Shown here piece after piece: positions 16,153 through 24,806 of a DNA stretch of 24,872 bases (positions are counted from its first letter, which is position 1; each line of letters opens with the position of its first letter). The notes beneath the pieces were generated by a model. That model was not told the origin of the DNA. It ran no database searches and was given only the letters and a program-made list of their open reading frames with translations. The DNA comes from a virus, in IMG/VR virus record IMGVR_UViG_3300005264_000121, positions 1 through 24,872 of that record; one strand, written 5' to 3'. A program made the position numbers and the translations under genes.

Positions 16153-17811
16153 TTAAATTTTAAGTCTTGAAGCTATAGGTGTTATATCTAGCATATTAGA
16201 TATAACCTCAAATTGATTATATGTTATATTGTCTCTAGGAAATGTTGCTTCATCCCATTTAGATACATCATATTGAGATAATTTATCTATACTATGTGGA
16301 GAAAATATAAATGTTTGTTGTAACCCTACCCCTATTAAATTAATATGATATCGCATACGTTGTATTGGTCTTCCGCCAGCAAACTTTGCAACATCCCATT
16401 TAGCTTCATCAAATACATCATTTGGACTTGATATTGAATGATGAACAAATTTATGTTTACTGTTTAAATCTGTTTTCATTCTAATTGAAACATTAATTGG
16501 ACTATTGCATGATAATTCTAAATAACCTCTTTTAAAACGCTTAGTAACTCTTGGATTATCAACTGATATAATAGGTGTGGTTAATGACATTTCAAAAAGA
16601 TTATTACCATCTTGAATAGTATCTGTTTCTAGTTCCCATATATTACCATTATAGTCACCAGTAATAATGATATATGTATTATGCTCAGATAAAACAACAG
16701 AACTACAGTTTGCATCATAACCTGAATCGTATAATGTATTGTTATGCACTGGACCCCATCCAGTTTCTGGTGTTTTATCTATAAAATATACAAATGCTAT
16801 ATCATTATTTATAGATACTGATGAAGAGCAAAATATCTTAATGCATCTTAAATATGGATCATAAAGCATATGGATATTATTAAGTTGAGATTTATTGATA
16901 TAATCTTTAAAATAATCATCAATTGAAGCTTGTTCTGTTATAGATGATATTTTATAATCTCCATACTCAGTTACAGCTGTAACAGAATAAATTGTACCAT
17001 CTTCTGTCATGGCTAAAATATCATTTTCTGTAGCAATAACAGTATTTTGTGATATTGTACCACCTTTCCACTGAGCTTCTATATATCCCCAATTAGCTGT
17101 TGATGACGAAGAATCATCAATAATGAAAGCTTGAGACGCACTAAAAACAATTAATCTATCTCCAAAATTAATAATCGCTGTTAATGGTTCATTGTTTATT
17201 GTAGATATAAAGAAAAAACCTCCATTACCAACACTAAAATCAGGAGAAGATGTGATTCCATCATTTAATTTTGAATAATATATAGTATTTTTTCTTAATC
17301 CCTCACCTATTGCCCAAGCTCTTACAGATGTTCCTTTTCCATATAGTTGCATTATTTTAGGATAAGTATTGTCAGATATCCAATCAGCAGACATGTGTTC
17401 TGATGGAAAATCAATGGTAGAAACAGATGATCTATCCCAAATTTGAGGTGTATTTAAACCCCAATTGACTATAATACTACCGTTCCAATTTACATAAGTA
17501 GCTTTACGTATATTTGATACATCAGAATGCAACAAACTATTATTCCAATATATTTTACCATTATCATTAGTATGTAATAATCCACCTTCATTGGATATAT
17601 TACTAACTTGGTATATTGATGATACTGGTGAATTCTCCGGAGAATCTAAAATAATTTTAGTTCCACCTCTAGATCGCAAAGAATTCTTTAACACATTAAA
17701 ATTGATACTATATGGTAATACACAACTTGGGTGCATATTAGAAATATTAGCATCATAATTTAACCCAGCAGATCCTATACCATATTTAAAATATTCTGTA
17801 CTATATGGCAT
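16153..17811 (-). CDS. Tail hub / DNA-stabilisation protein, P22 gp10-like, 552 aa
   Basis: It follows the gp4-like connector and precedes the fibre gene, as gp10 does in P22 (472 aa), and probably plugs the portal and carries the tail. The sequence is beta-rich throughout with repeated Trp/Gly/Asp strands and an early NVLKNSLRSRGGTKII, the 'N.LR.R.GT' block common in this family. Two similar pieces near the end (FDEAKWDVAKF and YDVSKWDEATF) look like a repeat. I chose MPYSTEYFKYGIG at 17811 because it begins 1 base after the upstream stop. The longer frame to 17865 would add a hydrophobic, unconvincing 18 residues (MILEILHIVIIMHWILFN) overlapping the previous gene. Confidence 0.7.
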   Translation of the reverse strand: MPYSTEYFKYGIGSAGLNYDANISNMHPSCVLPYSINFNVLKNSLRSRGGTKIILDSPENSPVSSIYQVSNISNEGGLLHTNDNGKIYWNNSLLHSDVSNIRKATYVNWNGSIIVNWGLNTPQIWDRSSVSTIDFPSEHMSADWISDNTYPKIMQLYGKGTSVRAWAIGEGLRKNTIYYSKLNDGITSSPDFSVGNGGFFFISTINNEPLTAIINFGDRLIVFSASQAFIIDDSSSSTANWGYIEAQWKGGTISQNTVIATENDILAMTEDGTIYSVTAVTEYGDYKISSITEQASIDDYFKDYINKSQLNNIHMLYDPYLRCIKIFCSSSVSINNDIAFVYFIDKTPETGWGPVHNNTLYDSGYDANCSSVVLSEHNTYIIITGDYNGNIWELETDTIQDGNNLFEMSLTTPIISVDNPRVTKRFKRGYLELSCNSPINVSIRMKTDLNSKHKFVHHSISSPNDVFDEAKWDVAKFAGGRPIQRMRYHINLIGVGLQQTFIFSPHSIDKLSQYDVSKWDEATFPRDNITYNQFEVISNMLDITPIASRLKI

Positions 17812-17812
17812 A

Positions 17813-18526
17813 TTAAATAAAATCCAATGCATGATTATGACTATATGGAGAATTTCCAAAATCAAATCGTGCTTGAGGAACTTTCTTTTGGCATAATCTT
17901 ATGATTCCATCTAATGTTTCTTTCGCTTTTACAGCAACCGACATAGATACTTCAGTTGCATACTCAGAAGCTAATTCTATGGCTAAGTTATATTTTAAAG
18001 CATTTAAATATGGAGATGGAAGGGTTATTAAAGAATCGATTGAAATACTATCATCTAAAGTATAATTTTTATACGATGATATTGTGATAATATCTCCGGA
18101 TGTAGATGGGATTGGAAACATATAAAAAGTTCCATTTGGATATCCAAATTGGTAGTAATAATATTTATATGAATTAGAAGAATATTGTTTGTTTATGATA
18201 CTATAATATTCAGTTTGACTAATTGGATATAATGTAATATCAATACTATTAGATGTTGAAACATATACATTTGCTATTGATTCAGGTGTCTCTACAACTA
18301 AATCACCCAAAGGGCCTATGGTGAATGAGTTTTTGTTTGCAACTAAAGAATATTGATCTGCAATTGTAGTAAATGATAATAATTCACGAGTACTCCAAGA
18401 AGATATTAACATTTGTAGTGCAAGAAGAGCACCTGACTCAATACCCGAATCAGATGACTCTTCTCCTTGATCTACAACTTGAATCAATCTTAATGAGCTG
18501 TATATTAATTGACGCGCTGTAGTCAT
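17813..18526 (-). CDS. Head-to-tail connector, P22 gp4-like, 237 aa
   Basis: The N-terminus TARQLIYSSLRLIQVVDQGE ... ESGALLALQMLISSW fits the start of gp4-like connector proteins: a helix, a short turn with Gly-Glu, then a second helix ending in Ser-Trp. A beta-rich middle with P(N/S)GTFYMFPIP and a C-terminal helix (LKYNLAIELASEYATEVS) are also usual. P22 gp4 is 166 residues; many relatives are of this greater length. It would bind the portal ring after packaging and receive the gp10-like hub. No peptidoglycan hydrolase motif is visible, although gp4 of P22 is reported to have that activity. Confidence 0.72.
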   Translation of the reverse strand: MTTARQLIYSSLRLIQVVDQGEESSDSGIESGALLALQMLISSWSTRELLSFTTIADQYSLVANKNSFTIGPLGDLVVETPESIANVYVSTSNSIDITLYPISQTEYYSIINKQYSSNSYKYYYYQFGYPNGTFYMFPIPSTSGDIITISSYKNYTLDDSISIDSLITLPSPYLNALKYNLAIELASEYATEVSMSVAVKAKETLDGIIRLCQKKVPQARFDFGNSPYSHNHALDFI

Positions 18527-18544
18527 TGGTATTATCCTATATTA

Positions 18545-18898
18545 TTAAACTACTTTGTTTTCTTCTACTTTATTTTCTTCTACTTTATCAGGAACTGACA
18601 TTCTTACAAATTTTTTAATGAACATTTCTTTCGAGTAAAATTTAACAGTTCCAGTTTGAAGGCCCTGAGTAATAAAATGAGTAAATTCTTTAAAGCAATT
18701 TTTAGTTATTTCTTTATCAAATTCAACGATAGTAATAGTTCCATCATCATCAATATTAGTAGTGATAGATAAGAAAGCCTTATCAATGATTGCTAAATTG
18801 TCTCTTGTAATCTCAATAGCTTTCAATGGTTCTGGTCTCTTGATCACTGTAATTACTGATTCGTTTTCTACATTATCTGTAGTTGTTTCAAGTGTCAT
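18545..18898 (-). CDS. Unidentified virion-operon protein, 117 aa
   Basis: I do not recognise this protein. It lies between the coat and connector genes, with 18-base gaps on each side, so it is expressed with the structural genes. It has a small mixed alpha/beta core (residues 18-100) with basic and acidic patches. The C-terminus repeats the five residues VEENK twice (positions 106-115), encoded by a 15-bp tandem repeat. AAGGGA lies upstream of the ATG. P22 itself has no gene here; a head decoration or assembly cofactor is possible from position only. Confidence 0.55.
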   Translation of the reverse strand: MTLETTTDNVENESVITVIKRPEPLKAIEITRDNLAIIDKAFLSITTNIDDDGTITIVEFDKEITKNCFKEFTHFITQGLQTGTVKFYSKEMFIKKFVRMSVPDKVEENKVEENKVV

Positions 18899-18916
18899 TT
18901 TCTTTCCCTTAATTAA

Positions 18917-20185
18917 TTATTCTTTACTAATTACACGTACAGCCATTTCCGGACGCGTTGTTTTCATGCCATATAATACATCCATTCTAGTGGGAGATGT
19001 ATCACTCATAAACTGATACTGTCTTAAAATTCTAGTGTTAACACCCTCAATTGTTTCTGATGCACCGTAATCTACTCCTCCTTGAATAGGAAGATTAGCT
19101 GACACAAAGCAAAAAGCTTCCTCATGAAAGCAAAGATTCACAGCGTAAGTCGTATTTTCTTCAACTTCAAAAGATACTGTATCTGCTGCAGATGCTAATG
19201 CAGATACGTTCTGATATGGATCTGTAGGACTGGCAATTGGAGTAGGAGAAATAGTACAAGTCATATCACTATTACCAGAATCCCACGTAGCACTTTTGAT
19301 TGTAAACTGTTGAGATAGACCCACTGTTTGCTTATTAGACATATTAACAGCATCAACACCTGCAATAGAAATAATATCTCCTACTGCGAATGATGGTGTT
19401 CCAGAAACACCTGCAAAAGTATCGATAACAATCTGATCACTACCTTCAACCATATTTACTTTTAATTCAGCAGAAGTTCCATAATTTCCACTCGTATGCT
19501 TTTTCATATTCTGAGACATTTCAAACTGAAATCCACCAGTAATACCCAACATACCACTTCTATACTGCTTTCCAATCAAACCAGAGTCTTGAAATAAACC
19601 CTTCAAAGCATCTACCATTGATCCCATGGTTGCTGAAGTTAGGGTGGCCCATCTACTGCCATCACGAGCAACAGAATTATTATCCAAAACAGTTCCAGCA
19701 TCTAAAAATAATTTAAGACTACTTGGAATCGCTGTTGCTGAACCCACACAATTATAAACATCTTTATAAAGATCAGCAGCATCAAAATCAATATCATTAG
19801 CCATTTGAGTAGCAGCAGGAGATAAAAACAATTTATTAAAATCATCAATATAAAGAGAAAAATCCTGTGTGGTAGCACCAAGAGCCATTTTTCTTCGAGT
19901 TGTCAATTGAACAGGAACTGAGATTTCATCAACTGAGCTTAGTTCATTAGTTCCAATTTCTGCTCCTAATGAACTTTTAAACCTATTAGGAAGTCTAACT
20001 CTAAGGGTGTCACCTTCTTTTGGATTTGCATTTCCATAATTATTCTCAGAATAACCTTTATAGCAATGTTTAACCATTACAAGATTATTTGTCAACGTAC
20101 TGAGATATTCTCTTGTGATTTCAATTGGGTGAAGAAAATTATTAGGCGTTGATGCTCCTGGCATATTAAATACTGAATCTGTCAT
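18917..20185 (-). CDS. Major capsid protein, P22 coat type, 422 aa
   Basis: This would form the icosahedral shell. The length is close to the 430 residues of P22 coat protein, and it follows the scaffold gene directly. The N-terminal arm reads NNFLHPIEITREYLSTLTNN. The segment GDTLRVRLPNRF ... VPVQLTTRRKMALGATTQDF at 58-108 has the pattern of P22-type coats (P-x-x-(F/Y), then a V-x-x-x-x-x-(R/H)-x-x-x-x-x-x-x-x-(E/D)-(F/L) stretch). Residues about 225-345 are beta-rich with a Gly/Asp-rich SFAVGDIISIAG, where P22 coat has its inserted telokin-like domain. The C-terminal part (EEAFCFVSANLPIQGG, MDVLYGMKTTRPEMAVRV) is typical of the fold's last strands. AAGGA lies 13 bases upstream of the ATG. 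Confidence 0.85.
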   Translation of the reverse strand: MTDSVFNMPGASTPNNFLHPIEITREYLSTLTNNLVMVKHCYKGYSENNYGNANPKEGDTLRVRLPNRFKSSLGAEIGTNELSSVDEISVPVQLTTRRKMALGATTQDFSLYIDDFNKLFLSPAATQMANDIDFDAADLYKDVYNCVGSATAIPSSLKLFLDAGTVLDNNSVARDGSRWATLTSATMGSMVDALKGLFQDSGLIGKQYRSGMLGITGGFQFEMSQNMKKHTSGNYGTSAELKVNMVEGSDQIVIDTFAGVSGTPSFAVGDIISIAGVDAVNMSNKQTVGLSQQFTIKSATWDSGNSDMTCTISPTPIASPTDPYQNVSALASAADTVSFEVEENTTYAVNLCFHEEAFCFVSANLPIQGGVDYGASETIEGVNTRILRQYQFMSDTSPTRMDVLYGMKTTRPEMAVRVISKE

Positions 20186-20194
20186 CTTGTTTTA

Positions 20195-20992
20195 TCATCC
20201 TTTTTTTTTATGAGCCAACCATTCAGAAGTTGTCATCTCATGAACTGACTTATTTTTAATCGCACCATTAGTACCTCTTAATGGTTTAATTGGCTCTATA
20301 TTATTTGTATTGTGTTTAGTTGTTGTTTTTGATTTTACTTGGTTTTCTATATTCAACAAAGCTGGTACTAATTCATGTGGTGGTAAAGTAGACAATGAAT
20401 GTGCTACATCTATATTTTTACCAAGATAATAAGCTATATTTGGACCATTATCCATACTTTCTAATATTAAACCTAAATTATTAGATGAGTTACTATATAA
20501 ATCTAACATAGTAGGAGATTTTGCTATAGTGTCAAAATCGCTTATTTCTTTTTTTAAGATATTAGCTTTCTGATCAAATTTATGTTTATTAGCAATAATC
20601 TTATCGTTACTAGCACTCTTTCTAATTTCACTTTGAATAGTATCTTGAATATTGGTTTGCTTAACTTCCCAACTAACAAGATCAGTTATATATTTCTGTT
20701 CATCATTATAATTATTTGGATCTGGTTTAGTAGCATTATTATCATATCGTATTTTTTGAGCTTGTTCTGATTTATATTTTAATTTATCATTTTCAGAACG
20801 TTGTTGCTGAATAAAATCTTCTTTATGTTGCAATCTATCTTCAAGATCTTTAATTTTTTGTTCATTATTAATTTGATCTATCGTTTGTTTTTCTTCTTCT
20901 TGTTTTTCTGGTTGAATGGTCTCTTCAACTCTTTCTTCTGACAAGCCATCTGATTCCTCCTGGTTATCAATTTGTGAACCTATTGCTTCCAT
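20195..20992 (-). CDS. Scaffolding protein, P22 gp8-like, 265 aa
   Basis: An acidic, almost wholly helical protein between portal and coat, with a Glu/Gln-rich N-terminus (residues 10-55) and a coiled coil at about 45-80. The C-terminus MTTSEWLAHKKKG is a short basic helix, the part that binds coat in P22 scaffold. P22 scaffold is 303 residues. It would guide coat assembly and then leave the shell. AAAGGA lies 7 bases before the ATG. The 142-base gap upstream is the longest in the operon, so a promoter for the capsid genes may lie there. Confidence 0.8.
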   Translation of the reverse strand: MEAIGSQIDNQEESDGLSEERVEETIQPEKQEEEKQTIDQINNEQKIKDLEDRLQHKEDFIQQQRSENDKLKYKSEQAQKIRYDNNATKPDPNNYNDEQKYITDLVSWEVKQTNIQDTIQSEIRKSASNDKIIANKHKFDQKANILKKEISDFDTIAKSPTMLDLYSNSSNNLGLILESMDNGPNIAYYLGKNIDVAHSLSTLPPHELVPALLNIENQVKSKTTTKHNTNNIEPIKPLRGTNGAIKNKSVHEMTTSEWLAHKKKG

Positions 20993-21134
20993 TATATAAT
21001 CCTTTCATTTTTGAGGTGTCTTTATAATATGTTAACTTATAAAATAATTTTTTATAAAATCCTTTTGCAGGTGTATCTATAAAGAGTGATCATTATTATA
21101 AAATATATTATAAAAAGTTCATTAAATAGTTGTA
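20993..21134 (-). promoter_or_regulatory. AT-rich intergenic region before the scaffold and coat genes
   Basis: This is the only gap above 100 bases. On the minus strand it contains several TATAAT-like boxes, for example TATAAT about 30 bases after the portal stop and TATTATAAAG about 35 bases before the scaffold ATG. It also holds a perfect inverted repeat at 21037-21057 (arms TTATAAAA and TTTTATAA, 5-base loop) and two ATTATAAAA copies 12 bases apart at 21095-21115. The hairpin is all A/T, so it is a weak terminator candidate. A promoter or processing site raising capsid expression is plausible but unproven. Confidence 0.35.
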
Positions 21135-22853
21135 TTATTTATTTTTAACATTTTGTTGTTGTTGTTGTTGTTGATCAGATGCTTCTATTTTTGCTGCAAT
21201 TTTTTCAGCACCTTCCCAATCCATTAACTTTGCAATTTCAGGAGCCATAATACCACCATACTGAGGTACAAACTGTATAAAGTCAAGCATTGATGATAAA
21301 GTTTCCATTCTCTTCGTAGCATAATTAGGTCCAACTACTGGAACCATGTCATATCTACCAACAGTCATATCATTTAATACTTTTTCTATTAGAGTACCTG
21401 GGTCCTTGGTTGGAAAATTTAATTTTAATTCATTCAATCCTCCGTCTTTAGCTAATGTTCTAATTATTCTTTGAGCATCATACACTTCTGGAATCATATT
21501 CAAAATAATTTTATGACTAAAAATTAAAGCATTATGAAAATTATTCACAAATGTATATGTAGTATTATCACCTTTTTTTTGTCTAGCCAATATAGCTCTT
21601 CCACTACGTTCATTAGAAGGTTGACCCATATTAGAAGCATACAATCCAATTGTATCTTGTATGTCATTTGTTGCTGAATTAGCTTCATTTATAGATGCTA
21701 TTGGAGGAGGTGTTGATGCTTTAGGAATAGGGGGTGGTTCCCCTGGAATATGGTTATACAATATATATGGAGAAGGAACTAAATGAGTTACATCCCATTG
21801 AGCCTGATGTCCTTCAATTTGTTGTGCAGTTAGCATGTATGGTGTCTTTGGAGATAAAGCAATACTTTCAGCATTGTATGTTTTCCAATAATTATACATC
21901 CTAACGGCGTCTATACTATCATATATTAATCCCCTGAATCTACGACTACCATTATCGTTAAATTCATATCCCAACATCGGAACAATAGGAATATATGTAC
22001 CAGGAAATTTTGTAGGCCCTTCCAATATTGAATTTCCAGTCATTTTAGCCCAATAAATCTTATCCTGCTCAACTATTCTTTTTTTAGGCTTTGTGGCTAA
22101 AATATCCTCTAATATTGTAGTGTCTTTAATTTTTTCAATATCTTCTGGTTTTAATATAGTACCATCTTCTAATTTCCATATTTCTACAGTTTCAGTTTCT
22201 TTCCAAAAATATTCTGCAATAGTTATGTTATTTTCAGTAAACCAATTCTCCATTCCATTTATTTCTGTAAAAGGTGTCATATCATGATCAGGATACATTT
22301 CTTGAAATTTATCCCTTGACATATGTTTCATAACAAATGCGTATCTACCATCTTCATACGATGGCATTTCTGATGTTTGATCTAGTATTACGCTAAATCT
22401 ATTAGGAATTCTTTTTAAAATAATATTTTGATCAAATGATTCATTATCATATTCTGTTACTATTCTCCAATACCCATACCCACCTTCTAAGGCACTTAAT
22501 AGAGCAGTATCATATATCACATCTGATGTAGAAATAAATTCTATATGTCTTATTAAATCATCTCTAACCATTGCTCCTGGAATATCAGATTGATCATCCA
22601 TAGGTCTTACTTTAAGACCAGGTCTATTTTGCTGTAATTCACCTAAAACTTGAAGAATATATTTTCTAAGTTTATTGATAGTTAGACATGGTCTTCGCTG
22701 AGCCCTTCTACTATCTTTCATTGTTTCTGGCCATTGATTTCCATCAATAAACTGAGAAGTCATTTCAGCATCACGCCTATTATCAAATTCTAATCTATAA
22801 CTTTCATCAAATTGAGATATAGCAGATGATAAAATGTCATCATTATTTTTCAT
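21135..22853 (-). CDS. Portal protein, P22 gp1-like, 572 aa
   Basis: It forms the dodecameric ring through which DNA is packed. Directly follows terL. P22-type portal features, numbered from the upstream ATG at 22865: GNQWP at 42-46, the RPCLTINKL block at 58-66 (r-P-x-L-x-x-N), QNRPGLKVRP at 79-88, and the glycine-rich GGYGYWRIVTEYD at 128-140. RSGRAILARQKKGD in the last third is also typical. P22 portal is 725 residues, with a long C-terminal barrel that is shorter here. The end is a Gln tract (seven Gln) from a CAA run. The start at 22853 gives the usual ATGA overlap with the terminase stop; the ATG at 22865 adds MDGN. Confidence 0.85.
   Translation of the reverse strand: MKNNDDILSSAISQFDESYRLEFDNRRDAEMTSQFIDGNQWPETMKDSRRAQRRPCLTINKLRKYILQVLGELQQNRPGLKVRPMDDQSDIPGAMVRDDLIRHIEFISTSDVIYDTALLSALEGGYGYWRIVTEYDNESFDQNIILKRIPNRFSVILDQTSEMPSYEDGRYAFVMKHMSRDKFQEMYPDHDMTPFTEINGMENWFTENNITIAEYFWKETETVEIWKLEDGTILKPEDIEKIKDTTILEDILATKPKKRIVEQDKIYWAKMTGNSILEGPTKFPGTYIPIVPMLGYEFNDNGSRRFRGLIYDSIDAVRMYNYWKTYNAESIALSPKTPYMLTAQQIEGHQAQWDVTHLVPSPYILYNHIPGEPPPIPKASTPPPIASINEANSATNDIQDTIGLYASNMGQPSNERSGRAILARQKKGDNTTYTFVNNFHNALIFSHKIILNMIPEVYDAQRIIRTLAKDGGLNELKLNFPTKDPGTLIEKVLNDMTVGRYDMVPVVGPNYATKRMETLSSMLDFIQFVPQYGGIMAPEIAKLMDWEGAEKIAAKIEASDQQQQQQQNVKNK
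21152..21172 (-). repeat. CAA trinucleotide run in the portal C-terminus
   Basis: A run of CAA codons (GTT on the plus strand) encodes seven consecutive Gln near the C-terminus of the portal. A run of this kind can vary in length by slippage. Confidence 0.7.
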
Positions 22854-24451
22854 ATTCCCATCCATCCCTCATTATGCATTTGCGGTATTATAGGGACTAT
22901 ATTTTTGGTTGATGTTGTAGGGATTCTCCATTGGAATCCAAAATCATCTAATATATTATAAATAAATGATAATGCGTCTATACCATCATCATTCCCTAAC
23001 GGATGACGAGACATCTCATCTTTCAATGCATCTATATATTTAATTGTTACATTGTTAGAGATATACAATTTACCATGTAATAAAGGTAGCCTAAGAGCAC
23101 TAGTAATTCTATTTTTTTTCTCTCTTCCCTGCGGAGTTATAATCCTAATATTTTTAGTTTCCTCTGATAATGATATTCCATGAGATTTCATAGCATTTTG
23201 AAAGTGAACTATCCATCCAGGTGTTACTTTGTTAACTGATTCGTACGCAACTTGTTCTATAATTCCATTACGTCTATACATACTACTTAATATATAGACT
23301 ATTTCTGACTCATTAGCTTTGTCTATAAATGAGTCTAATATATAGATATTGCTTGCACCAATGTCATCCATAATGGGCTCAACTCCAACGATGTGTATAC
23401 CCCAAGAATCAGATCGTTTTGTAACGATTCCACCAGACGGATCGATTACCATAAATTTAAAAATATTAATTGGAATATCATTAGCTGATATATATAATAA
23501 TAATGATGGATCTAATGTCAAATCATGTATTGGAGTTGGATCACATAATTGTTGTGAAAAAAAAGTTGGAAGTGTTTTTAGTTGATCTAATTTATTCTGA
23601 GATATTAAAACAGGAACTCCATCGATAGTTCCGTCATCCGTTGCTGCATATTTCCTATAAGAATAAGCATCATCTCCATAAATTGTTTTATGATCTTTAA
23701 TTCGTACCAATGGTCCAAGATGAGAATAAAATGTTCCCACGACCCGTTCAATGTCATCATCTAATCCAGTACCAAGGTTAACAGACATACAAAATTTATC
23801 ATAACACTTATCCATTTGTTCTCGTGAATCTTTCATATCATCAGTTTCAATATCATCATACAATCTACGTTCGAAATGATCGCCTTGTAACATCCCTTCT
23901 ACCAATCCTGATGCTTGAACAGTTCTTTGAGGTCTAGATTTATTAGATCTTTTAATGGTAATTCCATTTACTAAACTCCAAGATCCAGACTCTCTTCCAG
24001 GATTAGCATATAATTTATCAGGGAAAAGATTTATTAAAAAATCTGATTCAAAAGCTCTTCTTATTGAACTTACAAATTTTTCTGCAGCTGCTTTTTTGTA
24101 TGAAAAAATACAGGTGCATTTTTCTGGATATTTTAAATGAAATTGTATGGTTTCTGCTATAGTTATAATTGTAGATTTAAAATGATACCTAGGCCATACA
24201 TCCAAAGTATTGGTCACAGGACCATTCTGAACTTCTTTGCATCTATCAACAATAAAAGGATGATTAGCCACTTCAATTTTTAATATAAAATAAACAATAA
24301 AAAATAAATCATTCTCAATTATATCACGTAATATTGCAACTTGTTCTTGTGATGTAGATTCTATTAATTGCTTGTGTACCTTAATATAATCATATTGATA
24401 ATTACAATCAATATTCTCATTGAATTTCATATTATTGAAGTGGATAGTCAT
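22850..24451 (-). CDS. terL: Terminase large subunit, 533 aa
   Basis: The ATP-driven motor and nuclease that packs the genome. Motor motifs: a Walker A variant PRYHFKST at 87-94 (the 'R.h.KS' form usual in this class), Walker B LYDDIE at 197-202 with the catalytic Glu202, and the coupling block VVGTFY at 237-242. The RNase H-like nuclease has VIDPSGG with Asp337, AYES with Glu404, and NDDGIDAL with Asp488/489 and Asp492. Length fits the family. The start at 24451 lacks a strong ribosome binding site; an in-frame ATG at 24430 is an alternative. No small subunit is found in the window. Confidence 0.9.
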   Translation of the reverse strand: MTIHFNNMKFNENIDCNYQYDYIKVHKQLIESTSQEQVAILRDIIENDLFFIVYFILKIEVANHPFIVDRCKEVQNGPVTNTLDVWPRYHFKSTIITIAETIQFHLKYPEKCTCIFSYKKAAAEKFVSSIRRAFESDFLINLFPDKLYANPGRESGSWSLVNGITIKRSNKSRPQRTVQASGLVEGMLQGDHFERRLYDDIETDDMKDSREQMDKCYDKFCMSVNLGTGLDDDIERVVGTFYSHLGPLVRIKDHKTIYGDDAYSYRKYAATDDGTIDGVPVLISQNKLDQLKTLPTFFSQQLCDPTPIHDLTLDPSLLLYISANDIPINIFKFMVIDPSGGIVTKRSDSWGIHIVGVEPIMDDIGASNIYILDSFIDKANESEIVYILSSMYRRNGIIEQVAYESVNKVTPGWIVHFQNAMKSHGISLSEETKNIRIITPQGREKKNRITSALRLPLLHGKLYISNNVTIKYIDALKDEMSRHPLGNDDGIDALSFIYNILDDFGFQWRIPTTSTKNIVPIIPQMHNEGWMGI

Positions 24452-24462
24452 GAGTAAATATC

Positions 24463-24756
24463 TTAAAATTCGTCTGTAAATTCTACAAAAACTGATGATG
24501 TTTTAGCAGGATTAGTACTAACTGCTTTAAAATCCTCGATATCCTTCTGTCCTCTAACTGTCACTGACGATCCTATAGGAGCTATTAATCCTGATGTTTC
24601 AGTAGGTTGAATCACAGAACTAACTCTAATAGAATTATTCTCTACAATAAAAAAAGCTCTTGTGGGAGATGTCAATGAATTTGGTCTAATAATGCTATCA
24701 TCAAATCCTACTGGTGTATTCCCAATTACGAGTTGTTGAGTGGCATATGAACTCAT
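24463..24756 (-). CDS. Small beta-rich phage protein upstream of terL, 97 aa
   Basis: A small protein with no signal peptide. The run ATQQLVIGNTPVGFDD ... RAFFIVENNSIRVSS ... IAPIGSSVTVRGQKDIEDFK resembles a short beta-sandwich protein found near head genes of many phages (pattern: A-x-(F/I)-x-V-E-x-x-x-I-R ... G-x-x-(I/V)-x-(L/V)-x-x-x-x-D-I-x-x-F-K). I recall these as proteins of unknown function with a probable virion role. AAGGTGAT at 24763-24770, close to a perfect Shine-Dalgarno, lies 6 bases before the ATG. The start overlaps the stop of the 17-codon leader frame by ATGA. Confidence 0.6.
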   Translation of the reverse strand: MSSYATQQLVIGNTPVGFDDSIIRPNSLTSPTRAFFIVENNSIRVSSVIQPTETSGLIAPIGSSVTVRGQKDIEDFKAVSTNPAKTSSVFVEFTDEF

Positions 24757-24806
24757 GTTTTTATCACCTTCACATCCTTCCGGGGACGTCCTAATTTACC
24801 AGCCAT
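24753..24806 (-). CDS. 17-codon leader peptide or truncated copy of the gene at 67
   Basis: The frame begins with the AGGAGA site and the start codon inside the inverted repeat and encodes MAGKLGRPRKDVKVIKT. The first 12 residues are identical to the 85-aa protein at the left end; after the repeat edge the frame runs five codons and stops. The stop TGA overlaps the ATG of the next gene. It could be a leader that couples translation of the terminase operon, or simply the stub left by the duplication. Too short to be called by most software. Confidence 0.45.
   Translation of the reverse strand: MAGKLGRPRKDVKVIKT
24763..24770 (-). promoter_or_regulatory. Ribosome binding site AAGGTGAT spanning the repeat edge
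   Basis: On the minus strand AAGGTGAT lies 6 bases before the ATG at 24756 and fits the 3' end of bacterial 16S rRNA well. Its first two bases are the last two of the inverted repeat, so the repeat boundary lies inside a functional site. Confidence 0.65.

Noticed and set aside
17812-17865. N-terminal extension of the gp10-like protein as a signal or membrane segment
   Set aside because: MILEILHIVIIMHWILFN looks hydrophobic, but it overlaps the coding end of the gp4-like gene; the ATG at 17811 directly after that stop is the natural start.
21037-21057. Intrinsic terminator between portal and scaffold
   Set aside because: The inverted repeat has no G or C in its arms, so the hairpin would be too weak to act as a usual intrinsic terminator.
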